NCBI GenBank assembly: GCA_031761405.1
Contig: JASEVX010000013.1
Location: forward strand, 44,860,153-44,924,152
From: Serripes groenlandicus
Lineage: Eukaryota; Mollusca; Bivalvia; Cardiida; Cardiidae
Direction: 5' to 3'
DNA length: 64,000 nucleotides
Each line of letters opens with the position of its first letter. Position 1 is the first letter of the stretch. Shown here piece after piece: positions 30,340 to 41,554 of this stretch. The notes beneath the pieces are model-generated. The model was not told the DNA's origin, did no database searches, and saw only the letters and a program-made list of their open reading frames with translations. A program made the translations under genes and the position numbers.

Positions 30340-30485
30340 TACATCTACGTAAGCCAACATTTTCGAGTTTAAACAACATCTACGTATGCCAACATTTACG
30401 AGTTTAAACAACATCTACGTATGCCAAATTAGATGAGTTTAAATGAGTTTAAACAACATCTACGTATGCCAAAATATTTGAGTTT
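30340..30485. repeat. Inverted outlier of the ACGACATACGTAAATG satellite
   Basis: About four units of CATCTACGTATGCCAACATT plus TACGAGTTTAAACAA, the reverse complement of the late variants at 29400-29600. Confidence 0.7.
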
Positions 30486-30897
30486 ACCCCTTTTGAATCA
30501 ACACGAGTGAAAATTATAAATGTGTAAAAATAACAAAGGTGGGTAACATACACACTGTCAATCAAGTGAAATCGTGTGGTAGATTTATTACAATCTTCAA
30601 TCCCTTAATGAAAACACGATATCTATTCCAGGAAGGCCGGGTCATAACAAATACCAAATACTAACCAGTAAAGCTCCCTTCTCAGAATTAAATTATAATT
30701 TCAGATATCTTAGATTCGGCAATATGTTTCAAAATGCAGATATATTGACTGATACATGGCACTACTTTTTATATTAGTGTTAATCAAAGATTTTTGGTTC
30801 CCAGCTTTATTTAGCCTGTCATTCTGTTTATAATCGGGGAGCCAATTGTTGTATGATTTCTCAAAATTCACACCACTATAGACCCTACCTTAGAGGT

Positions 30898-31065
30898 ACC
30901 GTCCAAAAATGGTAGTAATCACTGCCCTCATTGGGGCTCAGGGTGCGGGGTTAGCGTAACGACTACCTGGCCTGGTGTCAGGATAAACGGAAGAGTAGTA
31001 CTTACCCAGGAAACTCCGTGTTATAACTGACACATTGATATATCAAACAATCAATCAATCACTAT
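30898..31065 (+). mobile_element. SINE-A, 5'-truncated
   Basis: Body 'AATGGTAGTAATCACTGCCC', 'GCGGGGTTAGCGTAACGACT', 'GGTGTCAGGATAAACGGAAG', tail ending CAATCAATCAATC. The tRNA head is missing. Confidence 0.7.
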
Positions 31066-31140
31066 TCCAGGAAATCCCAACGTCTGCTACATCCATGATA
31101 CTAGCTACACATGTATAATTGTTCAGGTTAGTCTTGAAAC

Positions 31141-33193
31141 ATTTCCTGATCAGTAATGGTCATGTGTTAAAGGTCATTTACTCATCAGTAATGGTCATGT
31201 GTTAGAAGTCATTTACTCATCAATAATGGTCATGTGTTAGAGGTCATTTACTCATCAGTAATGGTCATGTGTTAGAGGTCATTTACTCATCAGTAATGGT
31301 CATGTGTTAGAGGTCATTTCCTGATCAGTAATGGTCATGTGTTAGAGGTTATTTACTCATCAGTAATGGTCATTTGTTGGAGGTCATTTACTGATCAGTA
31401 ATGGCCATGTGTTTGAGGTCATTAACTGATCAGTATAGGTAAAGTGATAGAGTTCATTTACTCATCAGTAATGGTCATGTGTTAGAGGTAATTTACTGAT
31501 CAATAATAATCATGGAGGTAATTTACTCATCAGTAATGGTCATGTGTTAGAGATCATTTACTGATCAGTAATGGTCATGTGTTAGAGGTCATTTACTGAT
31601 CAGTAATGGTCATGTGTTAGAGGTCATTTACTGATCAGTAATGGTCACTGAATGGTCATGTGTTAGAAGTCATTTCCTGATCAGTAATGGTCATGTGTTA
31701 AAGGTCATTTATTCATCAGTATGGTCATGTGTTAGAAGTCATTTACTCATCAATAATGGTCATGTGTTAGAGGTCATTTACTCATCAGTAATGGTAATGT
31801 GTTAGAGGTCATTTACTCATCAGTAATGGTCATGTGTTAGAGGTCATTAACTGATCTGTATAGGTAATGTGTTAGAGGTCATTTACTCATCAGTAATGGT
31901 CATGTGTTAGAGGTTATTTACTCATCAGTAATGTTCATTTGTTGGAGGTCATTTACAGATCAGTAATGGCCATGTGTTTGAGGTCATTAACTGATCAGTA
32001 TAGGTAATGTGTTAGAGGTCATTTACTCATCAGTAATGGTCATGTGTTAGAGATCATTTACTAATCAGTAATGGTCATGTGTTAGAGGTCATTAACTGAT
32101 CAGTATAGGTAATGTGTTAGAGGTCATTTAGTCATCAGTAATGGTCATGTGTTAGAGGTCATTTCCTAATCAGTTATGGTCATGTGTTAAAGGTCATTTA
32201 CTCATCAGTAATGGTCATGTGTTAGAAGTCATTTACTCATCAATAATGGTCATGTGTTAGAGGTCATTTACTGATCAGTAATAGTAATGTGTTAGAGGTC
32301 ATTTACTCATCAGTAATGGTCATGTGTTAGAGGTCATTAACTGATCAGTATAGGTAATGTGTTAGAGGTCATTTACTCATCAGTAATGGTCATGTGTTAG
32401 AGGTCATTTAGTCATCAGTAATGGTCATGTGTTAGAGGTCATTTCCTAATCAGTAATGGTCATGTGTTAAAGGTCATTTACTCATCAGTAATGGTCATGT
32501 GTTAGAAGTCATTTACTCATCAATAATGGTCATGTGCTAGAGGTCATTTACTGATCAGTAATAGTAATGTGTTAGAGGTCATTTACTCATCAGTAATGGT
32601 CATGTGTTAGAGGTTATTTACTCATCAGTAATGGTCATTTGTTGAAGGTCATTTACTGATCAGTAATGGCCATGTGTTTGAGGTAATTAACTGATCAGTA
32701 CAGGTAATGTGTTAGAGGTCATTTACTCATCAGTAATGGTCATATGTTAGAGGTCATTTACTGATCAGTAATGGTCATGTGTTAGAAGTCGTTTACTGGT
32801 CAGTAATGGTCATGTGTTGGAGGTAATTTACTGATCAGTAATGGTCATGTGTTAGAGGTTATTTACTGATCAGTAATGATAATGTGTTGTAGGTCATTTA
32901 CTGATCAGTAATGGTCATGTGTTAGAGGTGATTTACTCATGAGTATTTCTCATGTGTAAGAGGTCGTTTACTCATCAGTAATGATAATGTGTTGTAGGTC
33001 ATTTACTCATCAGTAATGATAATGTGTTAGAGGTCGTTTACTCATCAGTAATGATAATGTGTTAGAGGTCGTTTACTCATCAGTAATGTTCATGTGTTAG
33101 AGGTCATTTACTGATCAGTAATGGTCATGTGTTGGAGGTCATTTACTGATCAGTAATGGTCATGTGTTAGAGGTCGTTTACTTATCAGTAATC
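31141..33193. repeat. 35-bp satellite, about 58 copies
   Basis: The unit is ATTTACTCATCAGTAATGGT-CATGTGTTAGAGGTC. Many copies have CTGATCAG instead of CTCATCAG, which makes TTACTGATCAGTAA a perfect 14-bp palindrome. Each unit carries AGGTCA. Rare variants (GGCCATGTGTTTGAGG at 31403, 31968, 32668) recur about 16 and 20 units apart, indicating block amplification. Confidence 0.95.
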
Positions 33194-33364
33194 GGAATTC
33201 ACCATGCTTTTGTGGTTAAATATATCGAATTTAAAATGAGGCTACGGTTCCCATTAAAAAAACTGTATTGCGCAGCCCAAGATCGGATCGCGTATGATCA
33301 TTTAAAGTTAATCTGGACCAGGATCTGGTAATATAAACTAAAGATGATAGTTTCTCTAGATCAC

Positions 33365-33775
33365 GGTTCATAATCTATTTTGTTTGAATGATTGATTGAT
33401 TCATTCATTCATTGAGTAATTGATATATTGATACATGTATATTGATTTATCGATTGATTGATTGATTAATTCATTCATTCCTTTCTTCATTTGCCCATAT
33501 ATGTGTTGATTGATTGAATGATTGATTTATTCATTCATTCCTTTACTCATTCATTCATTCATGCATTCATTCATTCATGTATTCATTCATTTATACATTT
33601 ATTCATTAATTAATTCCTTCAATCATGCATTCATTCATTTATACATTTATTCATTAATCCTTCAATCATGCATTCATTCTGTGGCCCATGTATTGGTTGA
33701 TCGATCCAATGATTGTTTGATTGATTAAATCATTAATTCATTCATTCATTCATTGACCCATGTACATTTGTATAT
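33365..33775. repeat. Low-complexity ATTC/GATT tetranucleotide tract
   Basis: Runs of CATT, GATT and their variants. The 68-codon His/Phe/Ile-rich frame here is repeat-derived. Confidence 0.85.
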
Positions 33776-34767
33776 TTAAATAATATCTTATCAAAAGATT
33801 AATAAAATTGAATGACGAACATGAACATATATCCGAGTGTCAATTTGGATATCAAAAAGGCAAAAGTACTATAGATTGTGTATTTATATTACATGCAGTT
33901 ATTACACAAGTTTTAAATTCGTGTAAAAATCTGTATATTGCGTTTATCGACTATGAAAAATGTTTTGATAAGATCAATAGAGCGTACCTATGGCAAATCT
34001 TTTGTCACAAAATATCAGTACTAAAATAACAAAAGCCCTTCAATCCATGTACTCAGTCGTTAAGTCCGTTATCAAACACCGTGGATCTATCTCAGATCCT
34101 ATTGAGTCATTTTTAGGTGTAAAACAAATTGATGCAAGGTCATCTCTACTCTTCATGATGTTCGTTAATGATATTAATGAAAACATAAATACAAACATAG
34201 AAGAGATATTCACTTTAAATGAAATTAAATTATTCTTAATCTTATATGCTGATGACCAAGTGTTATTTTCTACATCTCCTGAATCTTTACAGTCTATGTT
34301 AAATGATATCGAAGCTTATTGCAATAGATAGGGCTCGACAATTAATACGGATAAAACAAAGATTCTCATATTTGAAAATGGATTTAGATACACTAATCAT
34401 TTGTTTAAACTATACGGTAGTAGCTAGAAATAGTAACTCAATTTAAATACCTTGGTGTAAAATTTTACAAATACGGCCGATGGAATCAAACACACAAATG
34501 CATTGCTAAGTATGCGCTAAAAGCCATGCAAAGATTATTTTCTGTTTTTTATAAATATGAATTACCTGTAAAAGATAAGTTAAAACTATTTGATGTACTT
34601 GTTTCATCCGTACTAAATTACTCTTTAGAAGTATCTGGATACTTTGAAGCAAAAGATATTGAAAATGTACATATTAACTTTTTACGCAAATGTGTAAACA
34701 AGTACTCTAATGTATCGGGTCTTTATGCAGAACTCTGTAGAGTCCATTTAAGTGTCATAAGAAAAGT

Positions 34768-34993
34768 TTTATTTATTTATTTGAGTTTTATGCCGTTTTC
34801 AACATTATTTTAGTTATATCACGGCGACAGTTCACTTATTCATGATCCCTGTGTAAACAAACCAGTACTAGGCTAGAAAATATGCCTTGCCAAAGGGCAC
34901 TCTACCATGACCGTAGTGCCGCGGCTGATGATCGAACCCGGGGCACCGGGTTTCGAAATCCCCGACGCTAACCACTCGACCACAGCGGATTCC
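34768..34993 (-). mobile_element. SINE-C inside the LINE, 13-bp target duplication
   Basis: 226 bp from the T-rich tail and 'GTTTTATGCCGTTTTCAACA' to the tRNA-like head (GATCGAACCCGGGGCACC, TAACCACTCGACCACAGCGG). TCATAAGAAAAGT occurs at 34755-34767 and 34994-35006. Confidence 0.93.
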
Positions 34994-35226
34994 TCATAAG
35001 AAAAGTACACATGTTTGGTTACTGGTTAAAATTACTTAAATTAAATGAACGTTCATCTGTAAAACAAGTGTACTTCTTTTTAAGAAATGATGCAAATAAT
35101 AACATTAGCTATTATAAATTAAACTGGGTATTTCGAATAAAGAACATTTTAGATCACTTAGGTTTAACAGAACTTTGGCTTAACTAAGACTTGTGAACAT
35201 TATGCTTAGATACCATAAAACAACGA

Positions 35227-35716
35227 CTATTATTGCATAAAATCTATGTTTTACGCCCGCTTAAGGGATACAGAAACATTGCAAAAACCGGGCGTAAACG
35301 GCGAGAAAACGTGTATAAACAAAGCGATTCTCGCGCGTACGTGCCGTTTCAGACCGGTTAGATGTTTTACATATGCATTACCCGGGCACCGTTAGTAAAC
35401 AAAACATGGACGCTCCATCTCCCCTAGAATAGGAGTAATTGTTGGGTTAACAATAACATCAGCTTCTTTAACTCGATAATCGGTAACATGCAATAGACTC
35501 ACAGTTAAAGAGCATAACATAATCCAAAACCATTCGAGTCAGCGATGGCAACCTTGATGTAGGACCGGTTCGTGGATATATAAAACATAACTTGTTTATT
35601 TTATGACGTCACATGTGTCAATCCTTATCGCGTCATGTTTATCGGCGGTTATCGTACAACTGAACGTTACAGCGGACTATATGTTGGATGTTTGCTCTTA
35701 TTTTATGCAATAATAG
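35227..35716. mobile_element. 490-bp segment bounded by 16-bp perfect inverted repeats
   Basis: CTATTATTGCATAAAA (35227-35242) is inverted at 35701-35716. CGA lies just outside both ends. It splits the LINE frame between KQRL and DQYHQSW. It contains no frame of note. Confidence 0.6.
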
Positions 35717-35852
35717 CGAAAATACACATTTTCTCGGGCGTGAACATCTGCGGACGCCCTTAAAATGTGTTTATGCCCTCGTGCTTCGCACTCGGGCGTA
35801 AACAAATTTGCGGGCGTCCGCAGATGTTCACGCCCTCGAAAATGTGTATTAT
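35717..35852. repeat. Long hairpin with about 39-bp arms
   Basis: From about 35721, AATACACATTTTC and GGGCGTGAACATCTGCGGAC pair with the inverse ending near 35851, with about two mismatches. The loop holds a second hairpin (TGTTTATGCCC ... GGGCGTAAACA around GTGCTTCGCAC). It abuts the 490-bp segment; together they may be one insertion. Confidence 0.75.
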
Positions 35853-36504
35853 CCCTATATTTGATCAGTATCACCAATCTTGGTACAGTAATATTAATAA
35901 TTCACAGAGGCTAAGCACTCATAGTATCTTTAAACACAATTTCAACTTAGGACCTTATCTAGACAACATTAAGAATAAACGTTTTAGAATTGCATTAAGT
36001 AGATTTAGTCTTTCATTCAATAAATTAGAAATTGAACGCGGTCGTTACAATAATATCGATAAGGAAAATAGAATATGTAAATTTTGTAATTTAAAATCTT
36101 TAGAAAACGAGTTCCACTTCATTTTAGTCTGTCCATTATATAGAGATATAAGAAAACAATACTTAACACCTTATTATTGTAGTTGGCCAACAATAAATCA
36201 ACTTGAAACATTATTATCGTCAGTGAACAAAAAGGTAACCTTAATTCTATCAAAATATATTTACCTTGCATCGCATTTAAGAGATCAATTAGACAATTAA
36301 TTATATTTTATATCTAGCATTATATACTATTATATATAATATATATATATATCAAAGCTTCTCTCACAGTTGTTAAGCAAATTTTTACCTCTCAAGTTCA
36401 TACTATATACATGTCACATCTAATTTGAATAGTTATTTTAGGCCAGAAGCATATATAATGCTTATTGCCAAATAAATATTGAATTGAAATTGAATAACAT
36501 TGCA

Positions 36505-36620
36505 TTGGTTTATTGATTGATTGATTGATTCATTATTTGATTGATTCATTATTTGATTGATTCATTATTTGATTGACTCATTATTTGATTGATTCATTCA
36601 TTCATTCATTCATTTATTGA
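36505..36620. repeat. GATT/CATT low-complexity tract after the LINE
   Basis: Repeated TTGATTGATTCATTATTTGA units of about 20 bp. Confidence 0.8.
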
Positions 36621-37550
36621 CCCATGTAATGGTTGATTAATGAAGCACATTATCTACAGTATGCATTCATATCACGGCGATCTGTTCAGATAGATCTACG
36701 TATATGTTTCCTGGAATTATCCCAACAAATTTACCACGGCATCTGACTACCTTCCAATACAGATTACAGGCAATACGAATGACGCCAACCGCCAACAAAT
36801 GACCCGAACTCATAAGGACATGTACTGAACACAGGAAATCTTACTAAAACGATGCTAAAGGGAAGTTAACCATAACGTACTTATAACACGTGCATGCGCA
36901 TCCATGCTAAGGATCCAAATATATACTGCTTAACGGACGTTTCTTGAAACTTGCTATGACTAATTGGCGCTGATATAATGGCTAATCTGGATCGAAACGC
37001 CTTAAAGAGTACCAAGAGTAAAAAAATAACATTTGACTATCAAAAATGTAATGCTTAAATAATAACGTAAGAACCAAAAAAAAGATAAGAAATGCTTTTA
37101 AGTATGTAAAAATCTATTTGGTGTAGTATTAAATTTACGCTTTCACAGAAATTGCCGAGTGCAAAAAATGAAAATATACTGACTTCCGGTTTACCGTGAT
37201 GACGTAATGATGAGGAAAGGTTTCGATTTCAAGTATGGCGGATTAGTCACATTACGGAGAACTGTTCGTCGTCTTTTTTCTGGGGTTGTACCCGCAGACA
37301 GCCGCTCACATACACGAAAAGCTAGAAACATAGGTCAGTCAATTATTCTTATGCAAAACCACCAGTTGTATGATACTGCGTAGAAGACGTAACAGGCCCG
37401 TTTACTACTACCTCAGCTTCGTTCGTTCGTTCAACCTAGAAAAAATACACTCTTAAGACTAGACGAATGAAAACAGGAGAGTAACCGGCACGACATAATG
37501 AAGTGTTTCTTAACCAATTCCCACAGACAACGTATCTTTGAAAATATATT
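36621..37550. other. No gene recognised
   Basis: A trace of a SINE tail ('TCACGGCGATCTGTTCAGAT') near 36672; otherwise AT-rich sequence without frames of interest. Confidence 0.35.
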
Positions 37551-37552
37551 AG

Positions 37553-37784
37553 AAGTTCTGCGTAATGTATTGATCCAGATCAACCTACGCAGTCCGCGCA
37601 GGATAATCCGGGCCGACACATTTCGTCTCAGACGGATAGAGGTATAGAGTAATGATTCATGAAACAGAAAATACACAGGAGGCGAAAAGTGTCTGTTCGG
37701 GTTAGCCTACACGGCATGCTTAGACTGATCCGGGTCGATACTTTACGCAGAGACCATAATATTGGTTTTCTCGCGGGACGGCTC
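37553..37784 (-). mobile_element. MITE-S, one terminus missing
   Basis: The right end GGTTTTCTCGCGGGACGGCTC and the internal 'GAAACAGAAAATACACAGGA' match other MITE-S copies. Confidence 0.7.
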
Positions 37785-37825
37785 ATATGTTAGTCTACGT
37801 ACGTACATGTAGAGTTATTAGATAT

Positions 37826-37952
37826 AGTTGAAAACATTGTGGCAAATGGAGAAATTGCTTATTATGAGCAATATTTAGTTTTGTCAAAAATACTATCAAA
37901 AGTCAAATGCTGCAGAGGCGTGAGAAAGTGCCCGTATGTGGGAAAGGGTTAA
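37826..37952. mobile_element. MITE-P right half
   Basis: 'GTTGAAAACATTGTGGCAAA' to TATGTGGGAAAGGGTTAA. Confidence 0.6.
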
Positions 37953-38256
37953 CACTTATTCTCCCATACGCGATTACACAACATGTTGTATAACGTAGAC
38001 ACAGATTAGACAGCAATATATATATACCGTTCGTTTCTTATTTATCAACCTGCTGTTGAATAATAATATAGTATGACAGTCCAATATGTGTTTAAAGACC
38101 ATCCATAGGAAGAGAACACTCTGGTCTTTGTTCACAGGTTCTCTTTAATTACAGGGTTATTTATGTAGAAAATCATAAATTCAGAAATTAACAGGGTATA
38201 GACAGGAAACTTCTATACAATGGTGATCATAAGCAATGGTTGGAATGTATATATAT

Positions 38257-38517
38257 GAGCCGTCCCGCAGGAAAACCAACATTATGGACTCTGCGTAATA
38301 TATCGATCCAGATCAGCCTGCGCAATCTGCGCAGAATAACCCGGGCCGACACATTTCGTCTCGGGTGGATAGAGGTATAGAGTAATGATTTTTGAAACAG
38401 AAAATCCACAGGAGGCGAACAGTATCTGTCTGCATTCACCTGCGCGACATGCTTATGCTGATCCGGGTCGATACTTTACGCAGAGTCCACACTGTTGGTA
38501 TTCTCGTGGAACGGCTC
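38257..38517 (-). mobile_element. MITE-S, complete copy
   Basis: GAGCCGTCCCGCAGGAAAAC at the left, inverse (TCTCGTGGAACGGCTC) at the right, 261 bp, flanked by AT-rich sequence on both sides. Confidence 0.8.
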
Positions 38518-38619
38518 ATATGTTGAATCGCGACATCTTCGAAAACACGAACTACTGTTAATGTATATAAACGGCTAAAGAACGAATGTTTTTACCTTAT
38601 ATCAATAAATGTTCCAAAT

Positions 38620-38700
38620 CCCGGTAACTCAGTCGGTAGCGACGCGGGATGTCGATCGAGTAGTCGTTATTGCGAACACTAAGCTCGGCCAACATCCTGT
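38620..38700 (+). mobile_element. SINE-B head fragment
   Basis: CCCGGTAACTCAGTCGGTAG-CGACGCGGG A-box region followed by an eroded B box and CTCGGCCAACATCC. Confidence 0.55.
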
Positions 38701-38730
38701 CCGATAGTTATAAAAAAGTGCTGGGACGTT

Positions 38731-38945
38731 TCAACTCTTTCAGCGCCGAATTGTTTAAAGTAGACTCTTCCATGTTCAAAATCGGGTGGGTCCATTTCTC
38801 AATTTATGAAAGTTTTGGACTATTTTGGTAACTAAAAGGCAAACAATGCTGATTTCAGGTGAAACAGCTCGTTACGAGCTGTCTCACCTGAATCTGCATT
38901 GTTTGCAAAAAAACTCAATATTGCCTGTGGCGCTGAAAGAGTTAA
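38731..38945. mobile_element. MITE-Q copy
   Basis: TCAACTCTTTCAGCGCC at the left (TTAA changed to TTCAA) and GGCGCTGAAAGAGTTAA at the right, with CAGCTCGTTACGAGCTG in the centre. Confidence 0.8.
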
Positions 38946-39241
38946 GAAAGGTGTATGTAAACAGTAGAAAATGACTAGACACCCTTTGATTTTTTTTTGT
39001 TTCACTTCGATTTTAAAAAAGAAAGAAAAACATTACACTAAAGACCCTGCATTTCTCAGTGATCAGCCTCGAAGTCTATTTCGTGGATATTATATAGAGT
39101 AATACCCGCATTGAAAGTGATTCGAAAAACCCAAAGTTGACTCTCACAGGATGAGAACGTGGGACCTGTTGGAAAGCTAGACAAACTTGCAACGTCTTGC
39201 AACCTGTCTCCTACAAGACTGTGCATATACGTATGAAACGG

Positions 39242-39910
39242 CACGGTGACGTAGTGTTAGTGGTAGAGCATCCGCCTCGATCCCAAATTGGATGAAACCG
39301 AAGATTTTAAAAACTTTGTTGTAAATGGCGTTCCTCCCTTGGCGCTGAGGATTGCGAGTGTTAAAATAACGACTGACCCGTTGTTGTCAGGGTACATGGA
39401 CCTACAGAGGTCCAGATAAGGAGGGGTGTTCAGCTCTTTTTCCCACAATTTCTCTCTTATTATTAAAGCAAGTCCTATGTTGTGGGTACTCAAAAGGATT
39501 TTCTCAAGGATTTTAGAACATGCAAAACGCCCTTAATCTAGATCTCTGGACCTATAAGACTGTGTTAACTTAACCAAGGGAAAATCGTGATTCAAAGTTT
39601 TAAACATTGTTTTAAATGGCTTTCCCTCCTTGGCGCTGCAGATTGTGGGAGTTAAAATAACGACTGACCTCTCTGGTATCAGGATACATGTGGACCTGAA
39701 ACAGAGGTCCAGATAGGGAGAGATATTCAGCTCTTTCTCCAACAATTTCTCTCTTACTATTAAGGCAAATCCTATGTTGTGGGTACTCAAAAGAATCGTC
39801 TCACTGAGACGATTCTTTTGAGTACCAACAACATAGGGTTAGAGGGTCAGATAAGGATTTTAGAACATGCAAAACGCCCCTAATCTAGATCTCTGGACCT
39901 ATAAGACTGG
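39242..39910 (+). repeat. Duplicated SINE-A-derived segment (two units of about 300 bp)
   Basis: Unit 1 starts with a SINE-A head (TAGTGGTAGAGCATCCGCCT) and body. Unit 2 (from about 39590) repeats the body and the following 'TTTCTCTCTTATTATTAAAG' block. Both end with 'CTAATCTAGATCTCTGGACC' sequence. Unit 2 carries the palindrome at 39771-39837. Confidence 0.65.
39771..39837. repeat. 33-bp inverted arms with 1-nt spacer
   Basis: 39771-39803 and 39805-39837 are reverse complements with one mismatch, centred on TCTCACTGAGA. A related single arm occurs at about 43917-43955. Confidence 0.9.
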
Positions 39911-39964
39911 TAACTTACCAAGGGAAAACCGTGATATAACTGAATATTTGTTGAACATAGCGTA

Positions 39965-40145
39965 TTGATTGATTGATTGATTGATTGGGGTTTAACGCCG
40001 TTTTTAACAATTTCTCAGTTATATCACGGCGGCCAGTTCACCTACTCATGCATTTCCTGGTTTTCTCACACCAGTACTCCAAACAACAATCTTCCCAAGC
40101 AACTGGCTGCTTTTCCACATAGACTTAGCCCATTGGTGGAAGAAC
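39965..40145 (-). mobile_element. SINE-B, tail and body only
   Basis: GATTGATTGGGGTTTAACGC, 'CAGTTATATCACGGCGGCCA', 'CTGGCTGCTTTTCCACATAG' to CCCATTGGTGGAAGA. The head is missing. Confidence 0.75.
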
Positions 40146-40290
40146 ACAGCGTAAAGCATCATACAAGATAAGAACAAGTTTATTTAAGCAGATCTGAATC
40201 TCCATTGCTTGTCATTGGTATAGTTCTAGATTGACGTCAATTCCTTCAATAACTTTGCATTATATGACGTCTCTGTAGAGGTATGTTTAT

Positions 40291-40525
40291 GAGCCGTCCC
40301 GCGAGAAAACCAACATTGTGGACTCTGCGTGAAGTATCGACCGGATCAACCTAAGCATGCCGCGCAGGCTTACTCGGACAGATACTTTTCTCGCCTTCTG
40401 TGGATTTTCTGTTTCAGGAATCATTACTCTATACCTCTATTACCCGGATGCGGAATGTGTTGGCCCGGATTAGTCTGCGCGGACTACGCAAAGTACATAA
40501 TGTTGGTTTTCTCGTAATTCGGCTC
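40291..40525 (+). mobile_element. MITE-S copy
   Basis: GAGCCGTCCCGCGAGAAAAC left, GGTTTTCTCGTAATTCGGCTC right; about 30 bp shorter than others through loss in the GCGCAGG arm. Confidence 0.75.
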
Positions 40526-40952
40526 ATATGCATATTATGTATTTGTTGTATTGATGGGCCGGTGGCCTTTATGCACACACAGTGAGTATTGTATTATATT
40601 GTATTTTATTGTATTGTATTGTATTAAATTGGTCAGAAAATATAAAAACACTTGTCTAAAACCCGAGGTAATCGTAACGGTTGCAAGTATTCGGCAGGTA
40701 AAGGGTTAACGCATCGCGAAGTGTAAATAGCGAAAATGGGCGTGTCAGATATACTATAGCGAGTTTGAGAATACTACCGTTGTACAGTTCACTGCTTATA
40801 AGCCATCCTGGCTGCGGATTGCGTACTCAATAGCAGATCTTACGTCTGTGTGAAAATCGTGTGACTATTTGTATCGACAGTAGTAAAAGAGAAAGACTTA
40901 ATTACATATTTGCGAGTTCGTTTTTATTTGTTGCTGAAAAAAAGAGTTAAAA

Positions 40953-41011
40953 ATGGATTACTGTTTGAGGACCTCCTTGGCGCTATTTGTTTTTCTGCAA
41001 GTTCTTGCGAG
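40953..41011 (+). CDS. Candidate first coding exon with signal peptide
   Basis: ATG at 40953 in AAAATGG context opens MDYCLRTSLALFVFLQVLA plus two bases, then a strong donor GTAAGT at 41012. The residues form a textbook signal peptide: polar N-region with Arg, hydrophobic core, small residue at the end. The upstream 200 bp are free of recognised repeats and include TATA-like runs (40749-40757 and 40788-40795). No downstream exon was identified, so the secreted product is unknown. A MITE-P left end (TTAACCCTTTCCCACATA) starts 7 bp inside the intron. Confidence 0.35.
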
Positions 41012-41018
41012 GTAAGTT

Positions 41019-41150
41019 TTAACCCTTTCCCACATACAAAACATCTGCAGAAGACCACATCCAATATATCAAAAAAATTGGAAACTCTCTATACATGCAA
41101 ATGTACTTACCGAATAGAATTGAAATCATTGTGGCAAATGTATAAATTGT
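41019..41150. mobile_element. MITE-P left part
   Basis: TTAACCCTTTCCCACATACA followed by 'CATCTGCAGAAGACCACATC' and 'AATCATTGTGGCAAATGTA'. The right part has drifted beyond recognition. Confidence 0.55.
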
Positions 41151-41300
41151 TCATTGTTATTATTTTGGAATATATCATTATTGTTCTCATTTTATGTTGT
41201 GTAATTATGTAATTTACTTACAACTTTTGCTAAAATGTATATATATATTACTTTTTGTGGTTTTTCGTTAGTTTGAAATTGAAATTAGCCTCTCTCCAAT

Positions 41301-41554
41301 TCCACCAACCTTACTTAGCGCTAAGTAATACTTTTAAAATTACTTAAATGCATATTTTATCTTTTTTGTTTCACTAATAAAAATTGCCGAAATATTTCAT
41401 TTCTTAACAAGTATTGTTAGTCAGCAAGATAACTTGGTCAGTTACGTGAAAATAGTTCACTATTCATGTTCTTCAAACATAATAGGTAAACCAAAATGAT
41501 GAAATATGCATTGAAGTATTTAAGTATTATTTAGCGCTTAGTAATGTTGGTGGA
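41301..41554. mobile_element. MITE-I, complete copy
   Basis: Inverted ends: TCCACCAACCTTACTTAGCG and ...TTAGCGCTTAGTAATGTTGGTGGA-type right end, pairing over about 60 bp including TACTTAAATGCATATTT. About 254 bp. Confidence 0.75.

Larger units (their letters stand above)
33776..36500 (+). pseudogene. Non-LTR retrotransposon (LINE), 5'-truncated, inactivated and interrupted
   Basis: Conceptual reading in several frames gives reverse-transcriptase motifs in order: FGYQKGKSTIDCVFILHAV (33846 on), FIDYEKCFDK, GVKQIDARSSLLFMMFVNDI (weakened motif 4), LILYADDQVLFSTSPESLQS with the catalytic ADD (about 34242-34290), then thumb-like sequence. Further down lies a C-terminal zinc-knuckle-like CKFCN...EFHFILVCPLYRD (about 36078-36146) ending LRDQLDN-stop at 36300. 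A frameshift near 34025, a stop at 34329 and others, a SINE (34768-34993) and a foldback insertion (about 35227-35852) break it. The 3' end has AATAAATATTGAATTGAAA. The endonuclease domain is absent. The clade (CR1/L2/Jockey-like) is not resolved. Confidence 0.9.

Noticed and set aside
31141..33193. CRISPR-like array appearance
   Set aside because: Units are contiguous 35-bp satellite repeats without unique spacers, in a eukaryotic context.
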